This document shows, piece by piece, positions 27,059-34,962 of a DNA stretch of 64,000 nucleotides. Each line of letters starts with the position of its first letter. The first letter of the stretch is position 1. Source of the stretch: Kangsaoukella pontilimi (lineage in GTDB: Bacteria > Pseudomonadota > Alphaproteobacteria > Rhodobacterales > Rhodobacteraceae); the NCBI RefSeq assembly GCF_009830125.1, contig NZ_WUPT01000003.1:186001-250000 (forward strand), read 5' to 3'. The notes beneath the pieces are model-generated. The model searched no databases, was not told the DNA's origin, and worked only from the letters and a program-made list of their open reading frames with translations. The position numbers and the translations under genes were made by a program.

Positions 27059-28777
27059 TCAGAGGAACATCAACAGCAGTAAGAGCAGACCTATTCCGCT
27101 TCCGCCCGATGCTGCGTCAACCATGAGCAAGGCCGCATTGCTTTCCAGCTCGTGGCTTTCCATCGGCAGCGCACCTGCCTGATCGGCACATGGCAGCAGG
27201 GGCAGACCATCGTAAGGGTTCTCTTCTGAAAGCTCGGTTGGTGTTCCGGTGGACCAGCTCGAAATTTCGGTGGCACCGGCTTCTGTCTTGGCAAAGGCGA
27301 GACGGATGACTTCGTGAGGACTATCAAGGGAAAAGGACAGACCGTTCTCGGTCGCAGTCGGTGAAAACGCCTCGCGCACACCGATCGCATAGGTCTCCGC
27401 CTCCGGGCTTTCATCGACTGCCGCATTGTCCGCAATGCCGAAGATGGACATCCAGTCCTCGGGTGTTTCACCTGTCAGCCTTTCGGCCCAGACTTCCTTA
27501 TAGACGCAGCCCAGATTCGCTATTTCAAGGTTGACCTCACCCGGTGCGCGGTCGCCGGCGGCGACAAAGACGATGAGCTTGTCTTCGTTCTCGAAGCCGT
27601 ACGTCGTCGCCAGTGCTTTCGGATCATAGTCGCCATCGGAACTCAGAACGTGAGTGCCGTCGACGCTTTCGTAGATCATCTCCAGCATTTCCGCGCCGAC
27701 GAAGTCGTAGGCCTCGCCACTTTCGCTCCAACTCGTCCGGCCGGGGTGAATGAGATCGGTGCCATAATGCGCAGCGGCGTCCGCACCGGCTTCTGCATAG
27801 CTTGAAAAACTCTCGAGGATATAGGCTGCATGTTCCTGACCGTAGGCGGCCTGATCGAGAGTGTCCTGCCAATAGGCTTCGAACTCCGAAGTCGTTCGGC
27901 CCTGAAGATCGACATCCGAAGCATCGAGGTCGACTCCGTGCGAGGCTTTGTATTCGAGATAGTCCTTCAGGACGCCGTTCCGCGTCAACGTGACCGTGTT
28001 CCAGGCGGAAACGAAAAGGTCGACCTCGGTTCCGGTGTCTTCATTCCATGCGTCCAGGATCAACTCGAGTTCGTCGATCCGGGAATCGATGCCCTGTGGC
28101 TGATAGGCGAAACGGTGATGTATGAGCGTGTCGACGGCCGCGCTGGAAAAATCCGAAAGAGCGTCGCGTATCTGTATATCGTCTTCCAACGTCTTACCGG
28201 CCTGGATCGCGATGGTGACGTCGGCTTCGATCAGATTCACGCTCGGATCGTTGAGCGCCTGGGCAATCTCCGTAATCATGACATCTGCGACTGCGCCATA
28301 TTGGCTGGCAGCGTAAGGACCATCGAAATGCGCGTAATATTCGCTTCCGACTTCGAAGATCAGTTCCTTCGGCAAGTGTCCGAGGTCGCCGGAAAGCAGA
28401 GTCTCGAGGAAACGCGACAGGTCGGCTTGAAGTCCGGACAGATCGTCGACGTATCGGGCGGTGGGAAGAACCACGGATAGAGACGCATCCTGAGCGAGCG
28501 CAGTCTCCATCATGTCCCCGAGCGCGGGCTTGTTGTTGTCAGGATTCTGCAACCCGTCAAACTCGAAGCCGAAACGGTCGTCCCGTATTTCCGCGAGGGT
28601 TCCGCCCGGCCACACGATCAGGCCGACATTCGTATCTTCTGTCTGGTCGAGAAAACGCTGCACATTGCGATAGCTGATATATCGCACTCCGAAGAGCTGG
28701 TCGGTTAGGGCTTCGGTGGGATTTGCATAGGAGCCCGTACCGGTCGTCAGCTGCACAGCCAGCGGCATGTAATTCAC
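27059..28777 (-). CDS. glycoside-hydrolase-like secreted-family protein, 5' end unclear
   Basis: A 572-residue frame resembling the TIM-barrel (clan GH-A/arabinofuranosidase-like) domain found in type I-secreted proteins of roseobacters: NVGLIVWPGGTLAE, SLSVVLPTARYVDD, LIFEVGSEYYAHFDGP (in catalytic members this is E-x-G-N-E), HHRF, VDLFVSAWNT and AYILESFSSYAEAGADAAAH. The frame stays open upstream to 28852 with protein-like sequence (YAPTIGVNYMPLAVQ, first barrel strand) but no start codon before GTG 28777, so the 5' end seems lost. It ends in GGSGIGLLLLLLMFL, a glycine pair plus hydrophobic tail like a GlyGly-CTERM without the final basic residues. No RTX repeats. Confidence 0.6.
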   Translation of the reverse strand: MNYMPLAVQLTTGTGSYANPTEALTDQLFGVRYISYRNVQRFLDQTEDTNVGLIVWPGGTLAEIRDDRFGFEFDGLQNPDNNKPALGDMMETALAQDASLSVVLPTARYVDDLSGLQADLSRFLETLLSGDLGHLPKELIFEVGSEYYAHFDGPYAASQYGAVADVMITEIAQALNDPSVNLIEADVTIAIQAGKTLEDDIQIRDALSDFSSAAVDTLIHHRFAYQPQGIDSRIDELELILDAWNEDTGTEVDLFVSAWNTVTLTRNGVLKDYLEYKASHGVDLDASDVDLQGRTTSEFEAYWQDTLDQAAYGQEHAAYILESFSSYAEAGADAAAHYGTDLIHPGRTSWSESGEAYDFVGAEMLEMIYESVDGTHVLSSDGDYDPKALATTYGFENEDKLIVFVAAGDRAPGEVNLEIANLGCVYKEVWAERLTGETPEDWMSIFGIADNAAVDESPEAETYAIGVREAFSPTATENGLSFSLDSPHEVIRLAFAKTEAGATEISSWSTGTPTELSEENPYDGLPLLPCADQAGALPMESHELESNAALLMVDAASGGSGIGLLLLLLMFL

Positions 28778-28971
28778 TCCGATCGTGGGCGCGTAGGTTT
28801 TTCGCGATCGTTCGAACGCGGCAGAGTAGTCATGTGCCGAGTGCCGGCACGATCATCGCCCTCACCCAAGTGAAAGGCGGGCACGTATCGACCGGGGCCT
28901 GACCGAGAAGCGCGAGAACCCGAGAGACAGACCACGCTTCGAATTGGAATGCCGCAAAGACATCCGGGAAC

Positions 28972-29160
28972 TCAGGCTGCGAGCGCAGGGCTAAATGAAA
29001 TGATCTTGGTTTGCGGCCTGCTGTTGGTTCGCATGGATGCCGCACCTTGCGACGCGGTGAAGGCCGCGTCGCTCACTTCGGATCTGAAGGACCCGTACTG
29101 GATAGCGTTCAAGGCGATCAGTCGGCGCCGACGGGCTTTGAGGATGATTTCGGATTCCAT
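28972..29160 (-). CDS. small hypothetical protein
   Basis: A 62-residue frame beginning MESEIILKARRRRLIALNAI with a good AAGGAG site 9 bases upstream of the ATG. It ends KIISFSPALAA. I do not recognise it. It lies just upstream of, and in a different frame from, the start-less glycoside-hydrolase-like gene, so it could be the separated 5' end of an older gene or an unrelated small protein. Low GC like the rest of the segment. Confidence 0.35.
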   Translation of the reverse strand: MESEIILKARRRRLIALNAIQYGSFRSEVSDAAFTASQGAASMRTNSRPQTKIISFSPALAA

Positions 29161-29206
29161 ACTTTTTACTCCTTCACTTGCTGCCCTTTTATCCTGCCAC
29201 AGAAAG

Positions 29207-29226
29207 CGCTCTCAGCGGTGAGAGCG
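29207..29226. other. palindromic hairpin between the small ORF and phaR
   Basis: CGCTCTCA-GCGG-TGAGAGCG, a perfect 8-bp stem. It lies between the divergent small ORF and phaR; operator or mRNA structure, not decidable here. Confidence 0.4.
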
Positions 29227-29408
29227 GGAGTATCGTTTCGGGGAAAGAGGGATAGGGGTGGTGCCAACAGGGATATGAGTCCAACCAAAAGGAGGAGTGG
29301 CTCGTGATCTTCCTTGATCTCAGGATGGTGTCCCCGTCGGTCTTGCCGACGTTCACGCCGGAAATCCGCCGCCGACAGAATTCCTTTTCTTTCCAAGCCA
29401 CGACGCCT

Positions 29409-29475
29409 AAGCTGCACTGCAGCACTGCCATTCGGGAGGTTGAGATGGCCGGGACACCGCTTTTGATCAAGCGCT
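29409..29475 (+). repeat. 67-bp perfect direct repeat, copy 2 (native phaR)
   Basis: Second copy of the repeat at 26790-26856. Here it is the natural 5' end of phaR: operator, GGGAGG site, ATG at 29445 and the first ten codons. Confidence 0.95.
29412..29422. promoter_or_regulatory. putative PhaR autoregulatory operator
   Basis: CTGC-ACT-GCAG, 22 bases before the phaR ATG. PhaR proteins repress their own gene and phasin genes through CTGC-N3/N4-GCAG sites. Confidence 0.7.
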
Positions 29476-30017
29476 ACGCGAGCCGGCGGCTCTATAACAC
29501 CGAGACGTCGGATTACGTGACGCTGGAAGATATCGCGGGGTTCATCCGCGACGGGCGCGAGGTGCAGATTGTGGACCTCAAGTCGGGCGACGACCTGACG
29601 CGGCAGTACCTGCTGCAGATCATCGCGGAGCATGAGAGCCGCGGCGAGAACGTGCTGCCTCTGGATGTGCTGACCGACCTCGTGCGGTCCTACACGACGC
29701 AGGCGCAGTCGGTGGTGCCGCAATTCCTCGCCATGAGCTTCGAGATGCTGCGCGACGGGCAATCTAAGATGATCGAGGGCATGACCAGCCCGATGAGTTC
29801 GATGCCAGGCTTCGAGGCGATGAAGGCGCAGCAGGCGGCCTTCATGAAGGCGATGACCGGTGGCTTCGCCGGCCCGTGGGGCGCGTCGGGACCCACGCCC
29901 GATGACGACGAGGACGACGACAAGCCCGACGCGCAAAGCGAACTGGATGCGATCCGCACGCAGCTTGCTGCGATGCAAGAGCAACTGTCCAAGATGGGCG
30001 GGAAGAAGGGCGGCTGA
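29445..30017 (+). CDS. phaR: polyhydroxyalkanoate synthesis repressor PhaR
   Basis: A 190-residue DNA- and PHA-binding repressor that senses polyhydroxybutyrate granules and controls phasin (phaP) and its own gene. The N-terminal PHB_acc_N domain reads LLIKRYASRRLYNTETSDYV and DGREVQIVDLKSGDDLTR; two PHB_acc repeats follow (LVRSYTTQAQSVVPQFLAMS). The tail is acidic then Lys/Gly-rich with a coiled segment. The longer upstream frame starts before the repeat and was rejected; ATG 29445 follows GGGAGG. No pha biosynthesis genes are adjacent. Confidence 0.95.
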   Translation: MAGTPLLIKRYASRRLYNTETSDYVTLEDIAGFIRDGREVQIVDLKSGDDLTRQYLLQIIAEHESRGENVLPLDVLTDLVRSYTTQAQSVVPQFLAMSFEMLRDGQSKMIEGMTSPMSSMPGFEAMKAQQAAFMKAMTGGFAGPWGASGPTPDDDEDDDKPDAQSELDAIRTQLAAMQEQLSKMGGKKGG

Positions 30018-30032
30018 CCGCCGCCCCTTCGC

Positions 30033-31715
30033 TTACCGGAAGATCGAGCGGACCGAGTCCGCCAGAAGCTGCACCACGACCGCCTCGCTGAGATAGCCGG
30101 TCTCGGGCAGGTTGCGCGCAGCCTGATAGCGGCGGAGCGCGCGACGCGTGTCATCATCGAAGACCCCGTCCACCGAACCCGGCCGCAGGTCGAGCGAGGC
30201 GAGGCGCTGCTCGATCAGCCGCCGGGACTGGGCCGAGAGGTTCAGAGCCTGTTCCTCGGCTGCGGCGCGGCGTTGGGTGTCGGATTGCGCGGCGGCGGAC
30301 TCCAGCTCGCGGATGCGCGCCTCCGCCTCGGCGCGGAAGGCACCGTCCGGCTGAACCTCCAGATAGTCGCGATAGGCCTGCGGGCTGTCCTGCGAGCGCG
30401 CCTCGTCCCAGAGCTGTCTGTCGAGCGCCGAGGCATTGGCGCGCTTGGACTGTTCGATCCTGTCAAGCTCGGCGCGGGCCTCTTCCGCGAACTCGCCGTC
30501 AGGGAAGCGTTCCAGATAGGCGGTCAGCCCCGCCTCGTCGCCAGCGGCGCCGGTTTCCTGCCAGAAGGCGCGGTCGGCGGCCAGTTGCTCCTGCCGGCGG
30601 CGCTCGGCCTCGATTTCAAGCTCGACCGCGCGGCGTTCGGCCTGCGCGTCCAGCCGTGTGATCTGGTCCCGCGTGAGGAAGCCGGTGGCATCAAGGCCGT
30701 TCGCCTCTTGCCACGCGCCGATGGCCCCCCGCGTTCCGCGTCCGAAGATGCCGTCAATGCCGCGCGTGTTGTAGTCGAGCAAGGACAGGTCGCGCTGAAT
30801 CTCACGCCGCGCATCGCGGGAGAGATCAAGCGCCGCCTCTTCGCGTTCCGCCCGCGCCTCGGGTGTGTCGACAAGGGCGTCGATCCGGGTCTCGGCCATG
30901 ATGCGGAACTGCCCGTCCGGGAAGGCGTCGAGATAGGTGCGATACGCTTCTGCCGTCCCGGCGGCGTCGGCCTCGCGCCAGGCGCGGATGTCGGCGCGGG
31001 TCTGGTCGGCATCGGGCTCGGGCGCGGGGGCGGGCGGCTCGGGCCGGGGGCGCGCGACTTCGGTCAGGAACGCCTGACCGTCGGCCAGAAAACCGCTGAC
31101 GGTCAGGTCGGCGTCTTCGGCAATTGTGTCAAGCGCCGCGCCGGGGCGGGCCAGCGGTCCGGAGAGAAAGCGTGCGACGTCGCGCGGTGTTCCTTCCAGA
31201 ACCGTGACCCCCTGCGGGATATCCAGTGCCCCCGTCCCGATAGACAGAAGCGGGCCGAAATCGCCCGCCGTGCCGTCCGTGGCGAGGATCAGAAGCGCCT
31301 GTCCCGGCTTTTCTGCCAGATAGGCCATCACCGTGCTGAGTGGCAGCGATGCGCCGGGCAGCGTGGCGAGCGGTTCGGGGCCGGTATCGGTCGGCAGAAA
31401 GTAGGTCTCGGTCGAGGAGGCGACGAAACGGCCCGAGAGCACGACCAGAAGCCGGTCGGCGGCGCTGGCCATCTGGCCGAACTCGCTGAGGGCGGAGAGT
31501 GTCTCGTCACGGTTGCCATCGGCGAGGGACAGCACCGTCACGCCGGCGGCGGCGAGGCGCCCGGTCGCGTCGGCGGGTTCGTCACCGCGTCTGACGTCGC
31601 TCGCCCGCCGGTAATCCTCGTTGGCAAGGACGAGCGCCAGCGGATCGGCGGCGGCGGCGAAGGGCAGGCCCAGCACAAGGCAGAGAGCGGCGGAAGCGGT
31701 CAAACCGTATTTCAT
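30033..31715 (-). CDS. caspase-fold (inactive-looking) protein with peptidoglycan-binding domains
   Basis: A 560-residue exported protein. Signal peptide (LTASAALCLVLGLPFAAAAD), then a caspase-like fold (about 25-200) starting LALVLANEDYRR. The catalytic His motif SGHG reads LSGRFVASS and the usual D-x-C-R loop reads LILATDGTAGDF, so both catalytic residues are missing. Two peptidoglycan-binding-1 domains follow (LDYNTRGIDGIFGRGTRGAI and LRPGSVDGVFDDDTRRALRR), with three TPR/Sel1-like units of the form AYRTYLDAFPDGQF. It probably binds the cell wall in the periplasm. ATG 31715 follows AAAGG; a TTG six bases earlier is less likely. Confidence 0.82.
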   Translation of the reverse strand: MKYGLTASAALCLVLGLPFAAAADPLALVLANEDYRRASDVRRGDEPADATGRLAAAGVTVLSLADGNRDETLSALSEFGQMASAADRLLVVLSGRFVASSTETYFLPTDTGPEPLATLPGASLPLSTVMAYLAEKPGQALLILATDGTAGDFGPLLSIGTGALDIPQGVTVLEGTPRDVARFLSGPLARPGAALDTIAEDADLTVSGFLADGQAFLTEVARPRPEPPAPAPEPDADQTRADIRAWREADAAGTAEAYRTYLDAFPDGQFRIMAETRIDALVDTPEARAEREEAALDLSRDARREIQRDLSLLDYNTRGIDGIFGRGTRGAIGAWQEANGLDATGFLTRDQITRLDAQAERRAVELEIEAERRRQEQLAADRAFWQETGAAGDEAGLTAYLERFPDGEFAEEARAELDRIEQSKRANASALDRQLWDEARSQDSPQAYRDYLEVQPDGAFRAEAEARIRELESAAAQSDTQRRAAAEEQALNLSAQSRRLIEQRLASLDLRPGSVDGVFDDDTRRALRRYQAARNLPETGYLSEAVVVQLLADSVRSIFR

Positions 31716-31862
31716 CGTCAAACCTTTCTATCTGTCCCCAGCCTAGCGTGCGGGCAGGCAAAGGGGAGGGGCAGGCGCAGCGCATCGGCGGAAGATCGCC
31801 CTTGAAGCCCGGTCGCCATGGCCCATTATGCGTTACAACCCGAAGCAGGAGAGTGCGTTCCA

Positions 31863-32894
31863 ATGAATATCGAGTTGCTCAAGGCCCTTTGCGAAACCCC
31901 CGGCGTGCCCGGTCACGAGGAGCGGGTGCGCGACCTGATTCGGGCCGAGGTGGAGGATCTGTTCGACGATATTCATGAGGACCCGATGGGTTCGCTCCAC
32001 TGTGTGCGGAAGGGCGAGGGCGATGCGCCCGAGCGGATCATGCTCCTCTGCCACATGGACGAGATTGGGTTTCTGGTCAGCCACATCACGGACAAGGGGT
32101 TCCTCTACCTTCAGCCGGTGGGCGGCTTTGACCCGAGGAACCTGTTCTCGCGCCGGGTTCTGGTGTCGACGGCGGATGGCGACATCAAGGCGGTGATGAA
32201 CCCGGGCGGGCGGCCCGTGCATATCTCCAGCCCCGAAGACCGCAAGAAAATCCCGCAGCCCCACGAGTTCTTCGTGGATACGGGCCTTGGGGAGGAGACC
32301 AAGGAAAAGGTTCGCGTGGGCGACATGGTCACCATGGACGAGCCGTTTCTGGAGCTGGGCGACAAGGTCGTGTCCAAGGCGCTGGACAACCGGGTGGCCT
32401 GCTGGCTGGGTATCGAGGCCGCGCGGGGTCTGGGCAAGGGCAGGACCAAGGCGGAAATCCACGTGGTTTTCACCAGCCAGGAAGAGGTGGGTCTGAGGGG
32501 CGCGCGGACGGCGGCCTATCATGTAAAACCCGATATCGGCATCGGGATCGACGTAACGCTCTCCTGCGACACGCCTGGCGTTCCCGAGCAGGACCGGACC
32601 ACGACGCAGGGCGAGGGCTTTGGCCTGCACCTGAGGGACGGGTCCTTCATCGCCGACAAGAAGCTGGTCGAGGAAATCGCCGGCATCGCCGAGAAAGAGG
32701 GCATCAAGTATCAGCGCACGATGCTCCGGTCAGGCGGTCAGGACGGCGCGGCGGCCCAGCAGGCGGCGGCAGGTGCACGCGCCGTGGGGATCGTGGTGGG
32801 CACGCGTTATATCCACACGGTCACCGAGATGATCCACAAGAGTGACCTTGAGGCTGCGCGGGACATTCTGGTGGCGTTTCTGAAGTCGCGGTGA
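31863..32894 (+). CDS. M42-family metallopeptidase
   Basis: A 343-residue cytoplasmic aminopeptidase/endoglucanase-type M42 peptidase with two metals. The expected ligands appear in order: LLCHMDEIGF (His, Asp), KALDNRVACW (Asp), TSQEEVGLRGA (Glu pair), GIGIDVT (Asp) and TRYIHTVTEM (His). These enzymes form dodecameric shells and trim short peptides. The start at 31863 follows AGGAGAG; a longer frame upstream is less likely. Apparently monocistronic, with a hairpin after the stop. Confidence 0.92.
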   Translation: MNIELLKALCETPGVPGHEERVRDLIRAEVEDLFDDIHEDPMGSLHCVRKGEGDAPERIMLLCHMDEIGFLVSHITDKGFLYLQPVGGFDPRNLFSRRVLVSTADGDIKAVMNPGGRPVHISSPEDRKKIPQPHEFFVDTGLGEETKEKVRVGDMVTMDEPFLELGDKVVSKALDNRVACWLGIEAARGLGKGRTKAEIHVVFTSQEEVGLRGARTAAYHVKPDIGIGIDVTLSCDTPGVPEQDRTTTQGEGFGLHLRDGSFIADKKLVEEIAGIAEKEGIKYQRTMLRSGGQDGAAAQQAAAGARAVGIVVGTRYIHTVTEMIHKSDLEAARDILVAFLKSR

Positions 32895-32895
32895 G

Positions 32896-32918
32896 GGGGG
32901 CTGGGATCCGAAGCCCCC
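32896..32918. terminator. bidirectional hairpin between convergent genes
   Basis: GGGGGCT and AGCCCCC, 7 bp with a 9-base loop, directly after the M42 stop and 13 bases past the leftward EEP-gene stop. Confidence 0.5.
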
Positions 32919-32930
32919 TGTCTGGGCAGG

Positions 32931-33731
32931 TCAGATTTCCAGAACAAGAGGGCAGTGATCCGACACTTCGGGATCGGATATTACATCGAAGCCCTTCACG
33001 TCCTCTTCCCGGTCGATAAGCATATAGTCGGCAAACCTTCCTGGTTTGCTGTAATGCGACGTTCGTGTGCTGTCGAAGCCGCGCCCCGTAACCAGTTCGT
33101 TCAGTTCTGCATCGCGGAGGATCGAGAGCGTTGCGCTGTCCGGTTCGACGTTGAAGTCACCGCAGATCACCGTCAGGTCATTTTCTCCGGCGAGTTGGCG
33201 CGAGAGCTCCAGCAACTTGCACGCCTGATCTTCGCGTTCCGGCGTATCCATCTTGCCGTTCAGATCCCGCAGCCCGTGCATATGGGTGATGCTCACGGCC
33301 CGATCGCCGCCATAGTCCCAGACCCGCACCCCATGGGCGCTGCGCGAGCGGGGGTGCTCGCCGTATCCCGCAGGTGAGTAATCCTTGTGAACGAACCCCT
33401 GGACCTGTCCGATGATCGGAAATGACCGATGCACGTAGGTTGCAAGGCCCCATTGCGATGAGATCGACACATCGTCGTCCCAAAGAACGCCCTGTGCAGC
33501 GGGGCAGAAGACCGCGACATGTTCCGGCAAAGCGTTCGAGACATCGCGAAACAGGTTGGCGCGTTGCGGAAGAACGTGATCCCCGTCCCGATAGGTGAGC
33601 CAGTCCTTTGTCGACTGTGGGCTGTGTATCACCTCTTGCAGACATAGAATGTCGGGCGCCGTCTCTGCGAGCTAGGGCAGAAGCGCTTCATGGAGTTTTC
33701 CACCCCATCCGTTCAGACACATGATTTTCAA
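32931..33731 (-). pseudogene. EEP-family phosphohydrolase gene broken by an amber codon
   Basis: Endonuclease/exonuclease/phosphatase fold, about 266 residues. From TTG 33731 (AAGGA 7 bases upstream) the frame reads LKIMCLNGWGGKLHEALLP, then TAG at 33674-33672, then LAETAPDILCLQEVIHSPQS and on to the end without further damage. The catalytic Asn (CLNGWG), Glu (CLQEV), HGLRDLNG, CGDFN and SDHCPL motifs are all present across the interrupted frame. The first start codon after the amber is GTG 33632, just after the metal-binding Glu, so a restart product would be inactive. A single base change from Tyr (TAC/TAT) would explain it. Confidence 0.85.
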
Positions 33732-33839
33732 TGCGTGATCCTTTTCCGGCAGCGAACACTTGCAACACCGATGGCACTTGGCAAGTCGGGCTTGAAACCG
33801 GCGCTGCCTGCGATTGTCGGGCGAGCCGTCGGCACGTTG

Positions 33840-34448
33840 TCACCCCGCGACCGGTATCTCCCTAATCACTCGCGCCGGGTTCCCGGCCGCGAAGACGCGG
33901 GGTGGGAGCGAGCGGGTGACGACTGCGCCCGCGCCTACGGTGGTACCGTCCCCGATGGTAACGCCGCCGAGGATGATCGCACCCGCCCCGATCCAGCATT
34001 GCTTGCCGATCGTGATAGGCTTGTTGATGCTGATCCCCGCCCTGAAGGCGCCGGTCTCGGGGTCGGTGATCACGCGCTCTTCCGGCAGAAGCGAGTGGCC
34101 CGCGGTGATCAGCATCACGTTGGGCGCGATCAGCGTCTCGTCCCCGATGCGGATATCGGCGCCGTCCATGAAGGTGATGTTGGAATTGATCAGGCAGCGG
34201 TCACCGACGAAGATGTGTTTTCCGTATTCCCAGTGGATAGGCGGGTTGAAGAAGCTCTCCCCGAAGGCGCCAAGGGCATCGCGCAGCATCTGGCGGCGGA
34301 CTGCGGGGTCGATGCCCGATCCCGCGGTTTCGTTGATGCGGCGGTTCCGCTCGGAGGCTTCCGCTTGCAGGCGAAAGATCTCGGGGTCCGGGTTGCTATA
34401 GGGCAGGCCCGCGCGCATTTTCTCGAATTCCGTCATCGCGTCGGTCAT
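33840..34448 (-). CDS. sugar O-acetyltransferase (maltose/galactoside acetyltransferase type)
   Basis: A 202-residue left-handed beta-helix acetyltransferase. The N-terminal MAC domain reads TEFEKMRAGLPYSNPDPEIF; hexapeptide repeats include IFVGDRCLINSNITFMDGAD, catalytic His in ITAGHSLLPEER, and QCWIGAGAIILGGVTIGDGT. Acetyl-CoA to sugar hydroxyl is the usual reaction; the real acceptor is unknown. Start at 34448 follows AGGAGAAGGGG. It ends with NPARVIREIP as in the family. Confidence 0.9.
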   Translation of the reverse strand: MTDAMTEFEKMRAGLPYSNPDPEIFRLQAEASERNRRINETAGSGIDPAVRRQMLRDALGAFGESFFNPPIHWEYGKHIFVGDRCLINSNITFMDGADIRIGDETLIAPNVMLITAGHSLLPEERVITDPETGAFRAGISINKPITIGKQCWIGAGAIILGGVTIGDGTTVGAGAVVTRSLPPRVFAAGNPARVIREIPVAG

Positions 34449-34574
34449 GTCGTCGCCCCTTCTCCTGCGTTCCCGCACAGGCCGACAGTATTCTGGCGAA
34501 GCGCGGATGGAATTGCACGATGCAAAAGCGCGTCGTTTTGGATAGTGTTGGCTTGCACTGAAACGAGACGACCC

Positions 34575-34880
34575 ATGGCGCAGTCAGACGACGACAAGAT
34601 CCAAGGCCGCATTCACGGCCCCCAGCACGAAGCGGAGGAAGAGAATATCTTCCTGCGGCTCGTTTACATGATCCTGATTGCGGTCATGATTTCCTTTGCT
34701 CAGACCATCCTTGGCGTGCTGACCGTGATCCAGTTCGTGATCATGCTGATTAACCGGAAAGAGCCGAACGAGCGGATTGCAGAGGTGGGTACCGATCTGG
34801 GGGTCTGGGTCGCGAAGGCCGCGCGCTATCAGACGGCGGCGAGCAACGTCAAACCCTGGCCCTGGACCGAGCTGGACTAG
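34575..34880 (+). CDS. DUF4389 membrane protein
   Basis: A 101-residue protein with a charged N-terminus (DDDKIQGRIHGPQHEAEEEN) and one or two membrane helices (IFLRLVYMILIAVMISFAQT, ILGVLTVIQFVIMLINRKEP), followed by ERIAEVGTDLGVWVAKAARY. This matches DUF4389, common in marine Proteobacteria, function unknown. The much longer upstream frame is antisense to neighbours; ATG 34575 is the credible start. Confidence 0.82.
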   Translation: MAQSDDDKIQGRIHGPQHEAEEENIFLRLVYMILIAVMISFAQTILGVLTVIQFVIMLINRKEPNERIAEVGTDLGVWVAKAARYQTAASNVKPWPWTELD

Positions 34881-34910
34881 GGGCCGCGACGTCCGCGCCC
34901 TGTGGCCACG

Positions 34911-34936
34911 AAAAAAGGGCGGGGTTTCCCCCGCCC
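34911..34936 (-). terminator. intrinsic terminator of the DUF481 gene
   Basis: Read leftward GGGCGGG, short loop, CCCGCCC and T6; starts 27 bases past the DUF481 stop. It can also serve the convergent DUF4389 gene weakly. Confidence 0.88.
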
Positions 34937-34962
34937 ATTCAAACCTGTCACACGAGGGTGCG

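Noticed and set aside
26790-29475. Insertion sequence or composite transposon flanked by the 67-bp repeats
   Set aside because: No transposase or terminal inverted repeats, and the repeats are phaR leader sequence rather than element ends.
33690-34574. Rightward frame extending the DUF4389 gene by about 295 codons
   Set aside because: It is antisense to the acetyltransferase and EEP genes; only the part from ATG 34575 has family character.
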